Below, piece after piece: positions 23,942-33,329 of a stretch of 64,000 bases of DNA (its first letter is position 1; every line of letters starts with the position of its first letter). The notes under the pieces are model-generated. The model worked only from the letters and a program-made list of their open reading frames with translations, was not told where the DNA came from and searched no databases. A program made the position numbers and the translations under genes. This DNA comes from Paulinella micropora (lineage: Eukaryota; Cercozoa; Imbricatea; Euglyphida; Paulinellidae), in contig WBZZ01002564.1 in assembly GCA_019918135.1 (NCBI GenBank), positions 19,300-83,299 of the forward strand. The letters are read 5' to 3'.

Positions 23942-25133
23942 TATTTTGTTCTGACTTCGTCATCACAAAACATTGTTGAAGACGAGAGCCGTCAAGGGTT
24001 GTATAATAAGAAATAATTTTAGCATCCGCCCTGTTGTCATTATCAAAAGAAGTATTAGCACTCTCGGTGAAATGAAAGGCTGAAGTATAAATACGACGAA
24101 TTCTTTCACCCTGCGAGCACTTCATCTTAATAACATAGTTCTGTTGGTTTGTTTGAAGACTTTGCTTCCAAGCGATAGGATACTCAATCTTAAATGGAAA
24201 GCCTTCACCCGCAATCTTTTGCTGGACACCAAGGATGACATTCGGGTCAGTCTCAACAGCAAGGAATAGATTTAGGTTAGAGACGATAGCACCAGTGGTC
24301 GTAGCGGCAGCACCAGTGGCAATAGAACTCACATTAGTGCCATAGAATGCAGAGCGGTTGGTTTCAGCCCAAACAATCCGCAAATCCAAAATTTCATTAA
24401 ATCCAATAGTCTTATCCAGTTCAAAAATAGTACCAAACAGCATACCCAAAGGAAACTTAACATTAATAACAGGGGTGGCAGTATTATCACCCCCACCTTC
24501 AAAATACTTAGCCTCCTTGAAAGGAATATTAACAAGGCTATAGGTGCCAGCAGTGCTATCAGCGAGAGCGGTATCATCATTACGGCGGGCATTAACAAGA
24601 GGCACTTTGTAATATCCTTGAACTGCAACCTTAAGACCTGCAACATCTGCCGCATCAGTAATTGTTTTTTCTTTCCGCTACGGCTCCAATTTCAACTTTT
24701 CCAGCATTACACTTTTGAAGCATAGCACCGCTACCCACACCAGCACCATGATTTTCCAGTGCCATAAATTTTTCATACTTCATTTCTGGTTTCCATATCA
24801 CCTTAGTGTAGTTCCCCACATGTTGAAGATTACACAGATACTGCCCGCTTCGGCTTCGCAATTCAATGGTTTTAATCATAGACAGACAATCCATATAGAT
24901 ACGATTGTAGCGACCCGCACCATCCGCACCAGACGGAGTGTAAGTAATCGCAACACACTCCTCGCAAGGTTCAAAGGACGAGTAGGAATTTCAAATGTGT
25001 TTTCCATACCGCCAGCAGTAGTAAGTGCGACAGGTTGCGAGCCTTCACGAGTGGTAAGTTTAGTTAATTCATACTTACCAGTGAGCAGTTCCTTAGTCTG
25101 ATGGACTAGTTCTCCTCCGTATTGGACAGGCAT
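23913..25133 (-). pseudogene. Major capsid protein (double jelly roll), frameshifted and probably C-terminally short
   Basis: Start at 25133 (MPVQYGGELV). Motifs GGMENTFEIPTRPLNL and, in a second frame, TPSGADGAGRYNRIYMD mark the N-terminal jelly roll. Further frames carry VNIPFKEAKYFEGGGD, FDNDNRADAKIISYYTTLDG and other segments typical of capsid proteins of polinton-like viruses and virophages. Frame changes occur near 24970 and 24650. At roughly 395 residues it is shorter than the 500-600 usual for the family, and the end runs into the 3' end of the convergent gene, so the C-terminal strands are probably lost. Confidence 0.75.
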
Positions 25134-25224
25134 TTTTTGTTTTGTTTTTGAAGTAGTGTAAATTAACTAATTCACGAGAATATATTTATAGAAAAAAAAA
25201 TAATTAAAATAAATATTAAGTTTA

Positions 25225-26047
25225 TTATCTCGACTTTAACAAATTGAAAAATGAATTAAATAAACTAAAATAATTAGTTTCACGATAAACCAATAAAGTC
25301 ATAACGATACCTAAACCATTAAGATTGATGGCTTGGTCGTTTTCGTCCGTCAAGTAAAACCTGAATACATTATTTGGACTTGCTGACAATGTTTTACCAT
25401 ACTCAGACCCGCTTCCATCATAGATGACAGAACCAAAAGGAATTTCGTTGGCTGTGTATTTCTTGAAGCACATGATTATCACCTTCATTCACCAAATCAG
25501 ATTGAAGATACAGAGTTTTTTCACCAGTTAGAATAATTACATTTGGCGATTTAATACAATCATTAGCAAAACCCATAACCTCGTGAATACGGGTATCACC
25601 ATCAAATATAAACCGCGGTTGAATACCTCCGTTATTTGAAACACTGAATGTTAATTTGCCATCCTCCGCTTCTGTGTTTGTATTGTTGCTTGAGACAACA
25701 TAAGTATAGTCATTCGGACTTTCTGTCGTCAGTACCTCCGACAACTTATTTTTTAAATTGTTCATTGTGTAGTTGCCCTCAGGTATCGTAGTTAAAGCCT
25801 CATACCCGTCTTCGCTAAGAGTAAAAGTATTATATGGTGAAGCCACAGAGTAATACGATTTCGGCACATAAATATGAAGAATTTTACAATGTGTGGGGGA
25901 ATCTAGTGATTTTAAGTTTATTTCGTGTGTAAAGTCGCTGTCTGTTCCCGTTATTCGGTTTTTGCTGTTGATATAGTAAATACCCGAACTTCTCCCTCCC
26001 TTGTAATCCATTGTTATATTATGCGAATAATTTTTGGATATCTTCAA
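25225..26047 (-). pseudogene. Penton / minor capsid protein, frameshifted near its C-terminus
   Basis: Begins near 26047 (a second ATG lies 12 codons in). GIYYINSKNRITGTDSDF opens a single-jelly-roll protein and YVPKSYYSVASPYNTFTL follows; both phrases are hallmarks of penton-base proteins of polinton-like viruses and virophages. Further on come PEGNYTMNNL and FIFDGDTRIHEVMGF. A frameshift between about 25490 and 25420 separates this from the tail frame (KKYTANEIPFGSVIYDG). It lies directly upstream of the major capsid gene on the same strand, the usual capsid-gene pairing. Confidence 0.75.
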
Positions 26048-26182
26048 AACTATATAAACTATTAATGCAATTTATATGTTGGTTTGATTTGAAGTGTGTT
26101 TCTTTTACAGAAGTTATATCCGATACATTTCCTTCACATTCACACTCAAATCTCTTTTGAAGTCTATATTCTCTATTTTTTC

Positions 26183-26599
26183 TTAAAAGGTTTCTTTATT
26201 ATTTTCATAATACTTTTTCCAATTGTTTGACCTGTGGTTTTTATTGTCTTTTCTATATTGAATTAAATATTCTTTTTTCTCATCAGTCCGATCTTTCCTA
26301 GTTCTTCCTGCGATACATCTATTCACACATTTCATATTTCTTATGTATTCTCCTTCTCGCTTTTCCAATTCTATTTTGCTTTCACACTGACATAATTCTA
26401 TTAATTCAATATAGGCGTCATCATATTCCAACATTTTAAATGAAGTTGAATAATTCTTCTTATTTTTTTGATATAGTTTAATATCATACCTATGTTTAGC
26501 AATTCTTTGTGCTAATGTTTGAGTTGTTGAACCAATATAAATTTCATTTGTTTGGTGAGACCTGATAGCATAAATTTTTCCTTTTTTGTAGTCTGGCAT
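26183..26599 (-). CDS. GIY-YIG endonuclease (138 aa)
   Basis: KIYAIRSHQTNEIYIGST is the GIY-YIG signature. The catalytic Arg lies in AQRIAKHRYD and a Glu in EKREGEYIRNM. The nuclease cuts one DNA strand with a Mg-dependent mechanism; stand-alone copies are common in giant viruses, virophages and polinton-like viruses, where they act in repair, recombination or homing. The C-terminal half is basic and Tyr/Asn-rich. The frame is intact, unlike the capsid and polymerase genes nearby. Confidence 0.85.
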   Translation of the reverse strand: MPDYKKGKIYAIRSHQTNEIYIGSTTQTLAQRIAKHRYDIKLYQKNKKNYSTSFKMLEYDDAYIELIELCQCESKIELEKREGEYIRNMKCVNRCIAGRTRKDRTDEKKEYLIQYRKDNKNHRSNNWKKYYENNKETF

Positions 26600-26641
26600 A
26601 TTCTTTTATATTCTTTTATATTCTTTTATTTAATACATAAT

Positions 26642-27097
26642 TCAGATATATGTATCAAAACCATACCCGTTCTGGGCTTTTAATTTTTCCGCTTCTTCTT
26701 CTTTTAAGTCTGTGAAACCGCTGGCGAATTTAATCCTTACACCTTTTGAACGAAGGAGAAGAAACCGCATAGCAAACCAACCACAAGTTGAGGAAGTATC
26801 AGATTGTTGTTTTACTTGATTAACCTTTATTAATAAATAACTATCGGGGTGGCTTCGGTCGATTAGTTGTTTCATTTGTTGCTGAAAGTCTTCTGTCGGC
26901 TCGTAAACTGCTAAAGGGTCATACACTTCAACACTCCTGTCTTTATCTAGACTTATCCATATTGCCATCCAGTGCTGTCCTTTTTTGTTGCTCGGATCAG
27001 TATTCATAATAAATCCGTATCGCTTTCTGCTTCCGGGCTTCAACTTGTAGATTTCATCGCTGGCTATCGCTCCGAGATACCATCCATATTTTTTCAT
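26642..27097 (-). CDS. Adenain/Ulp1-type cysteine maturation protease (151 aa)
   Basis: The catalytic set is visible: His42 in GQHWMAIW, Asp60 in VYDPLA, Gln97/98 and Cys105 in STCGWFAMRFL, in the order and spacing of adenovirus protease relatives. These proteases cleave capsid precursors during virion maturation and are a core gene of polintons and virophages. Spacing to the next upstream gene on the same strand is only a few bases. The frame is intact. Confidence 0.85.
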   Translation of the reverse strand: MKKYGWYLGAIASDEIYKLKPGSRKRYGFIMNTDPSNKKGQHWMAIWISLDKDRSVEVYDPLAVYEPTEDFQQQMKQLIDRSHPDSYLLIKVNQVKQQSDTSSTCGWFAMRFLLLRSKGVRIKFASGFTDLKEEEAEKLKAQNGYGFDTYI

Positions 27098-27102
27098 TAT
27101 AT

Positions 27103-27360
27103 CTATTTCATTATTAAACCGCGACCCTCTCCCTCTTGCTGTGGTTGCTCTTGCTTTTGCTCGTCTGTCTGCGGTTGCTCTGGCTCTGGTTGCTGTGGCT
27201 CCTCTTGCTGTGGCTCAGGCTGTGGCTCTGGTGGCGGGGGTATGGTTGTCTCCGCGACGCTCGGGGGTATGGTAGGGGGTGAAACCCCCTCCGGTGGCAT
27301 TCCCTCGTCAATATTTAAATCCATTGAAACTTGTTTATCCACATTCGGGTCTATTGTCAT
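27103..27360 (-). CDS. Pro/Glu/Gln-rich protein of the AT-rich element (85 aa)
   Basis: Starting at the Met codon at 27360, the product has an acidic N-terminus (VDKQVSMDLNIDEG) and then Pro/Glu/Gln repeats to its end. The frame is continuous with the GC-rich gene upstream, giving one long chimeric ORF (27103-29880), but base composition switches at about 27363. I read this as a small viral protein placed against the GC-rich gene. It is directly upstream of the protease. Function unknown. Confidence 0.5.
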   Translation of the reverse strand: MTIDPNVDKQVSMDLNIDEGMPPEGVSPPTIPPSVAETTIPPPPEPQPEPQQEEPQQPEPEQPQTDEQKQEQPQQEGEGRGLIMK

Positions 27361-29880
27361 TTTGCTAGTTAGAGCGACCGCGCTGCCGTAAACGGACAGG
27401 GTCTCGAGCACCACGAGACGGAAGGTAGTGTAGAAGGAGCCGGCCGTGCCGGCCACGGCGAACGTGCGGCTGCGGTTGGGGTCCGCCCAGTACGCGGCGG
27501 TGAGGGGGCTGCTCTGCGTGTACAGGATCGTCCAGGCCCCGCCGCCCTGGCTGCCCAGCAAGCGGAAGGTCCGGGGGGCTTGGTCCGAGTACGTGTGCCT
27601 GGCCGTGAGGGTGAAGGAAGCCACCCGCCACCGGGACTGCGCGTGGCTGACCTGGAGCCACTCCCCCACCACGCTGCCGCCGCCATCCACGTTGTACGTC
27701 ACGGCCGCGCCGGCGGCGGGCAGGCCGCCCGGCGCCAGGTACGTGCCGGCCGCCGAGGACCAGTAGTCGGTGACCACGTCGGCGCGGCCGTTGAAGGCCC
27801 GCCACACGTGCTGTGCGTTGGCGGCGTAGCTCGAGGCGGCGAGGGACCACTCCTGGTCGGGGTCGGTGCGGCTGGTCGCATTGTCCCAGGTGGGCGTAGC
27901 GCCGCGCCCGGTCCGGTTGTAGTAGGGGTACACCTCGGCAAAGATCCAGCGGTACGCTAGGTAGTCGCCGGACGCGTTCAGCACGTAGTTCCGCCTCCAG
28001 CGGTAGCCCCAGGCATCCTCCTGTCCGCCCCGCGGGGTTTCGTACAGTACCGTCCAATTCCCCTCGTCGCTGCCCTGCGCCGTCGCGGCCAGGTAGAGCC
28101 GGCGCGGGGCCCCGCCGCGCCAGGGGGGACGGGCCGTGCCCGGCAGGTAGCCGGCCAGCGTGAAGTCTGTCAGGCGCACCGGCTGGCCGTCCAGGCGGCG
28201 CAGCTGCAGCCATTCGCCCGCGAGCTGCTCGTTGCGAGTGGTGTTGGTGGTGGTGGGCCCCACGTAAGAGCCAGGAGCACGGCTCTCGGGGCCCAGGTAG
28301 TAGCCGCGGCTCAGCCACTCACGCGGCGCGGCACCAACCGCCAGCCGCTGCCCCGGGTACTCGGTGCCGTCGAACGCGTGCCAGCAGCGCCGGCTCGTAG
28401 ACTGCAGGCCGGAGCAGGTTGCCGCCCAAGCCCCCGACACGTCGGCGGAAAAGTTCTGGAAGAAGGGCACGACCGAGGGCCCGGCGGCGCAATAGTTCGG
28501 GCTCTGGCTCGGTGTCCGCGTCGCCGTAGCGGTAGGGCTCGGGCTACCGCTCGGGGTGGCCGTGGGTGACCAGGTCGCCGATGCGCTGGCAGTCGCGCTG
28601 CCCGTGGGCGTGGGCGTGGGCGTAGACGAGCCGGGCGGGCTGCGGGTAGGCGTGGGCGAGCCCGTGGCGCTTGGCGTGGGTGTGGACGAGCCGGGGGGGC
28701 TGCGGGTAGGCGTGGGCGAGCCGGTGGCGCTCGGCGAGGGTGTAGGCGTGGGCGTGGACGAGCCGGGGGGGCTGCGGGTAGGCGTGGGCGAGCCGGTGGC
28801 GCTCGGCGAGGGTGTAGGCGTGGGCGTGAACGAGCCGGGGGGGCTGCGGGTAGGTGTGGGCGAGCCGGTGGCGCTCGGTGAAGGTGTCGGCGTGGGCGTG
28901 GACGAGCCGGGGGGGCTGCGGGTAGGCGTGGACGAGCTGATGGCGCTCGGTGAAGGTGTCGGCGTGGGCGTGGACGAGCCGGGGGGGCTGCGGGTAGGCG
29001 TGGACGAGCCAGTCGCGCCCAGTCCCGCGGGTGTCTCGCTGTGGGTGGTAGTCGGGCTGGGGCTGCGCGTGGGCGAGCCCGTGGCGCTCGCTGAGGGTGT
29101 AGGCGTGGGCGTGGACGAGCCCGTGGCGCTCGCTGAGGGTGTAGGCGTGGGTGTGGACGAGCCCGTGGCGCTCGGCGAGGGTGTAGGCGTGGGCGTGGGC
29201 GAGCCCGTCGCGCCCGGCGACGAGGACGGACCCGGCCCCGCGGGTGTCTCGCTGTGGGTGGTAGTCGGGCTCCGCGTGGGCGAGCCCGTGGCGCTCGGCG
29301 ACGGTGTAGGCGTGGGCGTGGACGAGCCCGTCGCGCCCGGTGGCGAGGGCGGACCGGGCCCCACGGGTGTCTGGCTGTGGGTGGTAGTCGGGCTCCGCGT
29401 GGGCGTGGACGAGCCCGTGGCGCTCGCTGAGGGTGTAGGCGTGGGCGTGGACGAGCCCGTCGCGCCCAGTGGCGAGGGCGGACCGGGCCCCACTGGTGTC
29501 TGGCTGTGGGTGGTAGTCGGGCTGGGGCTGTCGCTGGCGCCGCCGCTCCGGCTGGGGCCGGGCGAGGGGTCCCCCCCCTGGCTAGGGCTCGCGGCCGGGC
29601 TGGACGAGAGCCCGGGGCTTCGCGGGGGCGACGGCAGGGAAGATGCCTCCGGGGGTGGTAGCCATTGCTGGCAGGTCAGCGGCGCCTGCCAGGCCGCCAG
29701 GCCCGAGGCCTGCACCAGCTCCAGGCAAGACTGGGCCGTCAGGTTAGCCCCCCAACCACTCAGGTCCTGGGCCAGGAGTGGTGCGCCGGCCAGCAGGCCC
29801 CCGGCCTCCCGCAGGTTGTCCAGCCTCCAACCCGACAGGTCAGCGCGCAGCTCGGCCGCCGCTGCGAACATTCGAGGCAT
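27361..29880 (-). pseudogene. C-terminal part of a BspA-like adhesin with Pro/Ser/Thr stalk and discoidin-like domains
   Basis: From 29880 the frame opens inside BspA-like (DUF285) repeats: MFAAAAELRADLSGW then LAQDLSGWG. After about 29640 a stalk of Pro/Ser/Thr/Gly repeats runs to about 28540. The rest shows two related galactose-binding/discoidin-like (F5/8 type C) modules with GEWLQ-type starts, NWTVLYE and AWTILYTQ. Such proteins bind sugars or cell surfaces outside the cell. There is no signal peptide because the N-terminal half is at 32214-32936, on the other side of the host-like insert. The end at about 27361 abuts the AT-rich element, so the true C-terminus may be missing. Confidence 0.65.
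28540..29600. repeat. Coding minisatellite of the adhesin stalk
   Basis: Roughly a kilobase of degenerate units encoding S-P-T-P-T-R-S-P-P-G-S-S-T-P-T-P-T-P-S-P-S-A-T-G-type stretches on the minus strand. Units vary in length and order, as expected from unequal exchange. The plus-strand frame over it (Val/Gly/Glu-rich) is a shadow. Confidence 0.9.
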
Positions 29881-29930
29881 TTTTGCACCACTTTCCCTGC
29901 TTGTGCTTCAAGCTCAGGAACTCTGCTCAC

Positions 29931-30660
29931 CTTCGATCCAAAGAGTGCTCCATAAAGTCGGAACGGCAGCGATAGGTAGGTCATGCTCATGGCTTGTGAG
30001 CGATAGCGCAACATGTTCTGCTTGTGCTTCTCTACTTTGGAACCTGTCAACCATTGCGACTCCCACCACTGCAACCCAAACCCAAGAGGGTCCATGGTAG
30101 GGTAGAAACCCACTTCATGCACGAAGGCGTTCGCTGCTTCGCATACTTCGTTGCGTTCCTGAAGGCAGAGGTAGCAATTCATGTGAGCAAGGCTTTTCGA
30201 CACTTACCTTGGATATATCAAGTTCTTTTGCCATCTGTGTCTCTTTGACGTAGGTGTCAACCAGATTGTATACTATACACGCACCTAGCGCATCGCTGCT
30301 TGGGTGAGGATCTAGTCCGGGAATGGGACTCAAGTCAGTATTGGTTTTCCAATGAAGAGCATACGGACGGCCCTGCTTTCGCACGAGAAAGTGCGGATGG
30401 ATCTGCTTGATCAACAGCGCTGCATCGGCTACATATTTGGGATCACCACTCACCTACACAAACCCAAAGTAGTAGTAGATTAATGAAAAAGAAAGAAGGA
30501 AGCAAAGAAGAAAGAAAGAAAGAAAGAAAGAAGAAAGAAAAGCGCGCGCGCGTGTGTGTGTGTGTGAGAGAGAGAGAGAGGGGGGGGGAGAGAGAGAGGA
30601 GGAGGAGGAGGAGGAGGAGGAGGAAAAAGAAAGAAAGAAAGAGAAAGAAACAAAGAAGGA

Positions 30661-30696
<36 letters not shown>

Positions 30697-31348
30697 AAAG
30701 TCAGGCACATGAACAGGCTGATACCTGACTAAACCTAACGAGAGCATAGAGCCACTTATCCAAATAGTGCCTAGTCAAGAACATAGAAAGGTAGACGCCA
30801 GCTTGGAGCAGGATTCTGAATACCAGTACATGCCATCAAACTCCATTCCTGAACACACATTCAATATACCATTTAAGATCCTAAAACGACGATGTCGTAT
30901 AGATTGGGAGAGAGTCGACCAGGATCAGATATTTTCCTTGCACGCTCTTTTCCAATCCGCAAGCCTTTCCAGTCACTCAAAGTGCCGCTCCCTAGTTTCT
31001 TTTTCTCCGTCGAGCCCTCCCATTTCATCATAGGAATTTCTGGGGAAGGAGGATTGCCCAGCACCCGATGCGTGGTGTGAATCAGAGTCTTTGCTGCGTC
31101 AAGGAAGGTTTTTCGTGATTTTTCATCGCCTTCGGCTCGCACGGCTAAGGTTACGTAATTCAGGACTCCAAAGGATTCAGTCCAGAGGTACCGACGTTGG
31201 TTGGGGACCTGAGAAACACCTGCTTCCAAGTTGGTTTTGGGGAAGCTTTCACTGTCAGGCTTGCCATACATCTGCTCCATCCTCTTGATCAAGTATGGCA
31301 CGTGGGTTTTGCGCGCACTCATGATGGGCTCCTCTGAAGCGTTTCCTT
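29931..31348 (-). pseudogene. Partial intron-containing gene, conserved protein of probable six-hairpin type
   Basis: Exons inferred on the minus strand: 31348-30944, a 25-base microexon 30848-30824, 30770-30725, 30453-30208 and 30158-29931, each with GT-AG borders and compatible phase. Key phrases are RRYLWTESFGVLNYVTL, DWKGLRIGKE, then across the microexon MEFDGMYWHYLDKWLYAL, and HWKTNTDLSPIPGLDPH. I recall this pattern from a conserved, mainly helical protein of unknown enzymatic activity in bacteria and algae, reminiscent of (alpha/alpha)6-barrel folds; treat the fold as tentative. The start and the end of the gene are absent: the last intron is cut by the GC-rich junction near 29885. Confidence 0.65.
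30480..30702. repeat. AAAG / AGG / GT microsatellite in an intron
   Basis: (AAAG)n, (GT)n, (GA)n and (AGG)n runs follow one another inside the intron between exons 30770-30725 and 30453-30208. Low-complexity ORFs over it are not genes. Confidence 0.9.
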
Positions 31349-31689
31349 CTGCAGATAAAAGACCCGTAAGTAGAAAAGTAAAAGTAAAGATGCCCAGCCA
31401 AGTAAAAATTCCCAGAGCTGTTCCTGAAAAGTCGCCTCGTTAAACACAGAACACAAACCATTTGTGGAGGAGAAAACATCATCATTTCATCATTTTGGGA
31501 CAACGCAGAAGCAAGAAGAAAGAAATAGAATGTCAGTACTAATGTCAACTTCAATTAGAAAACATCTAAGCTTACGTCGAGTATAAGTTGTGGCTACTAT
31601 ATCAGCGTCCACCAGCTCGTGATATTTCATATCTATTCACAAATGCACAACTTTCTATTTGCTACTGCACGGTTCGTATTCAGGATTTC

Positions 31690-32028
31690 CTATTTATCTA
31701 TCGTATTAGTCTCGTTGCATCTTCTTTTCAATGAATGTTTCATTTTGTTTTGTTTCCACGTTCTTTCTGTTCTCTTTTCACTTTTCTTGTCAACTTTTTC
31801 TTGCTTTTGCTCTGGGAACAAATCGGTTGCCAACAGAGAAATTGTTCGTGAAACAAAGGCCAGTGTATCGATGTGCTCATACGTGTTGAACATGTTTGAA
31901 AGAAAGTCTCGAACTCCACACAACACGAAGTCGTCCTGCAAATGGCCCCGACGGTTTAGGGCTCCAATAATTAAGGCTATATTTCCGGATATTTCACTTT
32001 TCCTCCCCTTTCTCGCTGGTAAATTCAT
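31690..32028 (-). other. Possible exon, unrecognised
   Basis: A minus-strand frame starting MNLPARKGRKSEISGN reads without repeats for about 75 residues and then turns into Lys/Arg/Glu-rich sequence. It lies upstream of the partial gene and could be one of its 5' exons or part of another host gene. I recognise no domain and could not fix splice sites. Confidence 0.3.
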
Positions 32029-32039
32029 TTTATCATATT

Positions 32040-32212
32040 CTCTCTCTCTCTCGATCTCTCGATCTCTCGATCTCTCTTCTTCTTCTTCTTCTTCTTCTTC
32101 TTCTTCTTCTTCTTCTCCTCCTCCTCCTCCTCCTCCTCCTCCTCCTCCTCCTTCTTCTTCTTCTTCTTCTTCTTCTTCTTCTTCTTCTTCTTCTTCTTCT
32201 TCTTCTTCTTCT
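32040..32212. repeat. CTT/CCT microsatellite at the right junction
   Basis: Pure-pyrimidine (TCTC, CTT, CCT) repeats occupy the last 170 bases of the host-like insert and touch the GC-rich adhesin sequence directly. Such tracts are fragile and could mark where joining took place. Confidence 0.9.
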
Positions 32213-32213
32213 G

Positions 32214-32936
32214 TTCCAGCGCTCCAGGCCCGGGATGGTGGTCGCCGCCGTGCCGCGGAACAGCCACGCCGTGTCCAGGACCCGCGACGTGTCCCAACCG
32301 CTCACGTTGGCGAACTTCAGGCAGGGGGAGTCGGCGAACGCCGCTCGCAACGAAGTGGCCGAACCAGTCTGCAGGCCCGAGACGTCGAAGCACGCGGCGG
32401 GCGACAGCTCCGCGAAGCTGTACGCCAGCAATGTGACGTGTGAGGTGTCCAGGTCCGACAACGGCGGCAGCGAAACCAGCGCGGCCTCGCCGTAGAAGTG
32501 GTACCCCGTGCCGGGCGCCAGCTGCAGCCCACCCCACTGAGTAATGCGCAGCAGCCCGACCCCCCCTGTCTGCTGTTGGCGCCACTCCGGTGTCATGGCC
32601 CAACCTACGACCGGACCGGCTACTATAACCTGAACCAGGCCCCCCCCCGCGGAACGTGTGGGCACAGGGCTCGGCAGAGCTGCAACTCTGGGCCGGCGTG
32701 CCGTCGCCCCAGAACACCACCAAGAACACCACCAAGCCGTCACCGGCCTGCGCCGCGCGGCGGCGGCGCGCGCCGTTGGCGCCTGCCATGGGCAGCGTCC
32801 AGGTCGTGCCACCTGCGAGCACTGACAGCTCCAGCACGAGGTCGGTGCTAACCGGCTCGCGCCGGGGCAGCACACAATAGGCCCCGGCGCGGGGCGCCAG
32901 GGCGGCCCAGAGGATACCCAGCCAGGCGATGCCCAT
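32214..32936 (-). pseudogene. N-terminal part of the BspA-like adhesin, frameshifted and cut
   Basis: The start at 32936 gives a clear signal peptide (MGIAWLGILWAALAPRAGA). A PKD-like domain with FWGDGTPAQSC and PCAHTF follows, then a frameshift near the C-run at 32641-32648. The other frame continues with VSLPPLSDLDTSHVTLLAYSF and BspA-like repeats (FANVSGWDTSRVLDTAWLF, IPGLERWN). It ends at 32214 where the CTT microsatellite begins. The next repeat unit is found at 29880, so the two pieces belong to one surface protein. Its layout is like the intact-order paralogue at 42992-45521. Confidence 0.7.
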
Positions 32937-33329
32937 CACGGCCGGCTGAGGGAGGAAGCCAAGCCGACGAAGGCAGCAGCGGCGCCGCAAAGAGGCAGGG
33001 ACAGCAGTCAGCCACGTCCCCGCTCCTTTCCTTCCTTTCTGGGAGGCTGCCGGGGGGCCCCGTGCCAACCCCGCGGGGGGTGGGGGGGAAGGCGGCGCGG
33101 GCTCGTGAGCGGCGGGATGGGGAGGGCGAAGGGTAGGAGGGGGGCTGGGGGGTACGGAGCGGAGGACGCACACCCTCCCCCCCCCCCTCCTCCCTTTCCC
33201 TCGTCCTGCTTAGACACCTACTGACCACACACACACCTACCCACACGCACACGCACCGCGCAGCCCTGGTCGCAACTTCTGGGACCCAGGGGAGGGAGGG
33301 GGTTTGCCCCCAGGCCGGTGCTAGCAGTC

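Larger units (their letters stand above)
18715..27363. mobile_element. Polinton-like / virophage-like element, degraded
   Basis: Very AT-rich, with sharp composition changes at both ends. Plus strand: small zinc-finger ORFs, protein-primed PolB, ExoX-like protein. Minus strand: major capsid protein, penton, GIY-YIG nuclease, adenain-type protease and a Pro/Glu-rich protein. The two gene blocks converge at about 23.94 kb. This gene set is diagnostic for the polinton-like virus/virophage/adintovirus group of small double-jelly-roll viruses that integrate into protist genomes. No FtsK/HerA packaging ATPase and no integrase were found, and polymerase, MCP and penton are frameshifted, so the copy is a remnant. 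I found no terminal inverted repeats. 18715-19150 is noncoding. Confidence 0.85.
29885..32213. other. Host-like moderate-GC insert within the GC-rich segment
   Basis: Composition drops abruptly at about 29885 and rises again at about 32213. The insert has GT-AG introns, AAAG/AGG/CTT microsatellites and codon use like the uL1 region at the left end of the window. Both edges fall inside BspA-repeat coding sequence on the same strand and in the right order, so the insert splits one adhesin gene. It carries the middle of a host-type gene, cut at both sides. Confidence 0.75.

Noticed and set aside
28556..30100. Plus-strand 514-residue Val/Gly/Glu-rich open frame
   Set aside because: It is the antisense shadow of the Pro/Ser/Thr stalk repeats of the adhesin on the minus strand; composition is purely that of the complementary repeat.
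30480..30747. CRISPR-like or array-like repeats
   Set aside because: These are AAAG/AGG/GT microsatellites within an intron, without spacers of constant length.
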